From Sphingobacterium thalpophilum (GTDB lineage: Bacteria; Bacteroidota; Bacteroidia; Sphingobacteriales; Sphingobacteriaceae), in the NCBI RefSeq assembly GCF_038396785.1, contig NZ_CP151087.1, positions 5,580,001-5,644,000 on the forward strand: a stretch of 64,000 nucleotides of DNA. Reading direction: 5' to 3'. Shown here piece after piece: positions 61,644-64,000 of this stretch (position 1 is the stretch's first letter; each line of letters opens with the position of its first letter). Made by a program: the position numbers and the translations under genes. The notes beneath the pieces are model-generated. The model did no database searches. It was given only the letters and a program-made list of their open reading frames with translations, and had not been told where the DNA came from.

Positions 61644-62264
61644 TTAATGGTTTCTAGCAACAACAACTATCGTTGGATTTTCTTTCCGAAGTTGCTCCTG
61701 TAAGAAATCAAAAGCTCCTTTCTGATTCATGGTGACCTGATAAATTTTATTGAATTCATTATAGAAATAGATGCGATAGCTGTTGGGCCCGCGGTAGTTT
61801 CTGATGATTTTTGTTTCAATGCGATGAATTTGACTAATTGGGATCTGTTTGTTTCCAATGAATGGGAAAAATAAAATTTCATTTTCACAAAAAAGATATG
61901 GGGCGATAGCTGAAAAGATGCGGACCAGTCGTCTGCTATATTGTTGGTAGATGTCAAGATCATCGTCGTTTAGTTGTTGCAGTGCATGGATGAATTTTTG
62001 GTTTTTAATGTAAGCTATCCAACTCAACAGGCCGAACGCAAAGCCTAGATAAACGAAAAGAAAGGATAGGGTAGGGAGTGATTTTGAAAAAAACGACAGC
62101 CTGTCTTCACTGTCCGACCATTTCTGAAAAAAAGCCACCAGAAAAAATCCGTAACAAAAAACGAACATCGCGAGGAAGATGCCAATGATCACATTGCGGG
62201 TTTTCCTGATTTTTATAAGTTCTGTTTTTAAAAATGATCTCAATACAGAGGGGTCGTTACGCAT
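61644..62264 (-). CDS. Two-helix membrane protein with C-terminal PH-like/YcxB-like region
   Basis: A 206-residue protein. Two helices (about 25-48 and 62-86) are followed by a cytoplasmic region with IAPYLFCENEILFFPFIGNKQIPISQIHRIETK and YRIYFYNEFNKIYQV. This order of strands recalls YcxB/PH-like membrane proteins. No function is known, and the family call is tentative. Confidence 0.6.
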   Translation of the reverse strand: MRNDPSVLRSFLKTELIKIRKTRNVIIGIFLAMFVFCYGFFLVAFFQKWSDSEDRLSFFSKSLPTLSFLFVYLGFAFGLLSWIAYIKNQKFIHALQQLNDDDLDIYQQYSRRLVRIFSAIAPYLFCENEILFFPFIGNKQIPISQIHRIETKIIRNYRGPNSYRIYFYNEFNKIYQVTMNQKGAFDFLQEQLRKENPTIVVVARNH

Positions 62265-64000
62265 GGTTTGTTTGGAAAACTTAAATATAATAAAAGAGTT
62301 TGTTTTGTTCTGTGTGAATTTGATTTTAATGGATTTGGGTAGTTTTAGTTGTAATGTTTTACTTAAGGTTATTGTATTTATTTAGCTGTATTAAATCTTC
62401 TTATTGATTTATTTCGTTGTTTTTTGACGCTGTTGAGTATACCGAATGGGGTATCTGACCCATCAAATTCGAGTGCGGTCCCGATGCTGTAAATGTTGTT
62501 TTAAGCTCGTTTGTGCCTCTCTTTTTCCTGAGTAGCCATGCCCTGCTCAACTCGGAGATGATGTCTTAAATTGATTAAAAGAGGGCTAGAATTAAGTCGG
62601 GTGATTTGGATGGTTGGGCTCGGTCGCCGCAGATCGATTCCGGTGGGAGTTGTGTGTCTATGTAGCGGACAAGTTTTTATATCATCCTATAATTTTGCTG
62701 AAAGGTTGTTATTAATCGTTCTAAGCAATTTTATGCAAATTGTGAGTAGATGGGCGATTGCGAAGAGATGTTGTCTCAGATCGGATTAAAATGGTGTTAA
62801 ATCCGGTATTTACTTATACTTAATGAAGTGGTCTTACAAATGAACTTGCTTTGGGTGTCGAAACGTTTCGCATGATGTTGGGAGAAGCATTAGAAAAAGT
62901 AGTAACGTACATGTTCGCGCTCTGCTGGATGGATGCTCTTTTGGGTGGGTGGCCATCTTTAATGGCGGGAACTGTGACCGATGCCATTTTTCAAGTCATT
63001 CAATTTTTCAAATTGTCCAATGTACAGGAAGAATTTAAAGATTTGTTGCGCCTTGTATTTTTTTTGTCCGGCACTGGAGGGAATGCCCGCTTTCGCGTTA
63101 TCCATGAATAGCAGAAAAGGCATGGATAAAATTTTATCCACACTTTTTCTGCTATAAAAACAAAGCTTTTTAAACCGTTTTACATGTGTTTTATTTATTT
63201 ATATAAAGTCTTTAATGTGTTGTTGTGTAGATGTTAATTTGTATTTTTTTTGATTTTTTATTGTAAGCTGGGAAATTGTATGAAAATGGTGTGATAGTCA
63301 GGAAATGATCCATATTTTTTGGGTTTAACCCAAAGGAAAGACGTCAAAAAAAGGAGCATTGTTACCTTGGTATAGGCTGACAAAAGCCTATTTCCTTGTT
63401 TTATCGAGCGGATTAAATTAAAAGGGAGGGTTACTTTCAGGGAGTTATATCGAGTTTGGTGGTGACCTTATTACAAGTTTAGAAATGGTCCTAGGATCAT
63501 CCTATTTCGCGTAATTTCAATGATTTGAATAATTGAATGGCGGGACGCTTAAATGCGATACATTTTAATATTTTATAATTTTTATATTGCTTTTAATCAG
63601 TTGTATTATGTGGATTATGTGAATGTGTGGTGTTATACGAAAAAAGCGAATTTTACGTCTTCCGAATTATTTTCAAAATGGTACTCAATAGAAAAAATGA
63701 AGGTAGAAGCTGAAGAATTAGCCTGTTAGTCCAAGGAATTACCTATGGTTTTATCAGGGTTGATATGGCTTTTTGTTAATAGGATTTTCCCTTTAATCAG
63801 GTCGTCGTTGAATTGGCCGACCGTTGTTTTTTGAAGCATTTCCGATAGGTTATTGCGTATGCTTTTGAACTCATGGTGAAAGGGTCAGGGGTACTTTTCG
63901 AAACAGAATTTAATCATCCGCTCAATTTTAATGAGCGGATTGTTCATTGCAGACTATGGCCAAGTTTTGAGGTTTTTAGGATAAAATGTCCATTCAGGGG
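62265..64000. other. 1.7-kb region without a supported gene
   Basis: The largest open frames (62571-62789 and 62851-63111 plus, 62959-63141 minus) have skewed composition and no recognisable domains. An imperfect hairpin of about 23-bp arms spans 63109-63154 and includes one TTATCCACA, the DnaA-box consensus. A 58-codon frame lies at 63553-63729. The region is AT-rich and could be decayed or regulatory. Confidence 0.5.
63553..63729 (+). CDS. Possible 58-residue ORF
   Basis: ATG at 63553 opens a frame beginning MRYILIFYNFYIAFNQLYYV and ending KMKVEAEELAC. The first half is aromatic and hydrophobic, the second polar. I recognise no family and see no clear promoter. It may be chance in AT-rich DNA. 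Confidence 0.2.
   Translation: MRYILIFYNFYIAFNQLYYVDYVNVWCYTKKANFTSSELFSKWYSIEKMKVEAEELAC

Noticed and set aside
62571..63141. Three ORFs of 60-86 codons on both strands
   Set aside because: Mutually overlapping, starting at TTG or in poor context, with no domains. Treated as chance frames in a gene-poor region.
1..64000. tRNA, rRNA, tmRNA, RNase P RNA or known riboswitch
   Set aside because: I looked for T-loop (GTTCRAnTC) motifs and conserved cores by eye and found none convincing. A covariance-model scan would be decisive.

Overview
The window is chromosomal DNA of a Bacteroidota bacterium, most likely a Sphingobacterium-like member of the Sphingobacteriaceae. The evidence is the gene families (DUF3078, DUF3098, RemB/Wzi-like barrel, YARHG lipoprotein, Bacteroidota-type LeuS and long HisG), the minus-strand order ftsX-DUF3098-uppP-truB-ribF, and repeated promoter-like TAnnTTTG boxes, twice with a TTG 19-20 bases upstream. 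No rRNA, tRNA, CRISPR array or known riboswitch class was recognised.

Layout. 1-5.5 kb: the end of a metallo-hydrolase gene, a tiny membrane protein, ispD, queA, then a plus-strand run of an ABC permease, a DUF2306 membrane protein and a YARHG lipoprotein. 5.5-7.9 kb: hisG-hisD on the minus strand, preceded by a previously unlisted 21-residue histidine-rich leader peptide. 8.3-16 kb: PAP2 phosphatase, Gfo/Idh/MocA oxidoreductase, WG-repeat protein, queE, and the classical thrS-infC-rpmI-rplT translation cluster. 16-24 kb: a DUF3060 beta-repeat protein, a large DUF3857/transglutaminase protein broken by a one-base frameshift, the rimK/DUF785 pair, purM, a DNA-deoxyinosine glycosylase, and an SPFH protein followed by a 58-residue Arc-like protein. 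24-38 kb: pepE, mgtE, a ClC channel, small housekeeping genes, ubiE/menG, dnaB, rlmH, a sugar dehydrogenase and murI. 38-49 kb: a GH125 mannosidase, a RemB/Wzi-like barrel, aroQ, the ribF-truB-uppP-DUF3098-ftsX cluster, leuS and a small GNAT protein.

49.2-57.1 kb is a nest of mobile DNA. An IS21-family element (istA, istB) was invaded at the 3' end of istB by a three-recombinase (RIT-like, recombinase-in-trio) element and, near its other end, by an ISL3-family insertion sequence. Both insertions can be undone on paper. The original IstB tail (GESLRKKK) lies on the far side of the trio element, and the ISL3 element is flanked by a 7-bp duplication. The trio element carries 39-bp perfect inverted repeats, and one end has an additional 26 bp that completes a 32-bp perfect palindrome. 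Removing both insertions leaves an IS21 element of about 2.7 kb.

57.4-64 kb: a cold-shock-domain protein, two small overlapping membrane ORFs divergent from a TetR regulator across a perfect 46-bp palindrome, a metallophosphoesterase, a GNAT enzyme, an SRPBCC protein and a membrane protein, followed by 1.7 kb with no gene I can support. Many convergent gene pairs are separated by long, often perfect, hairpin terminators.
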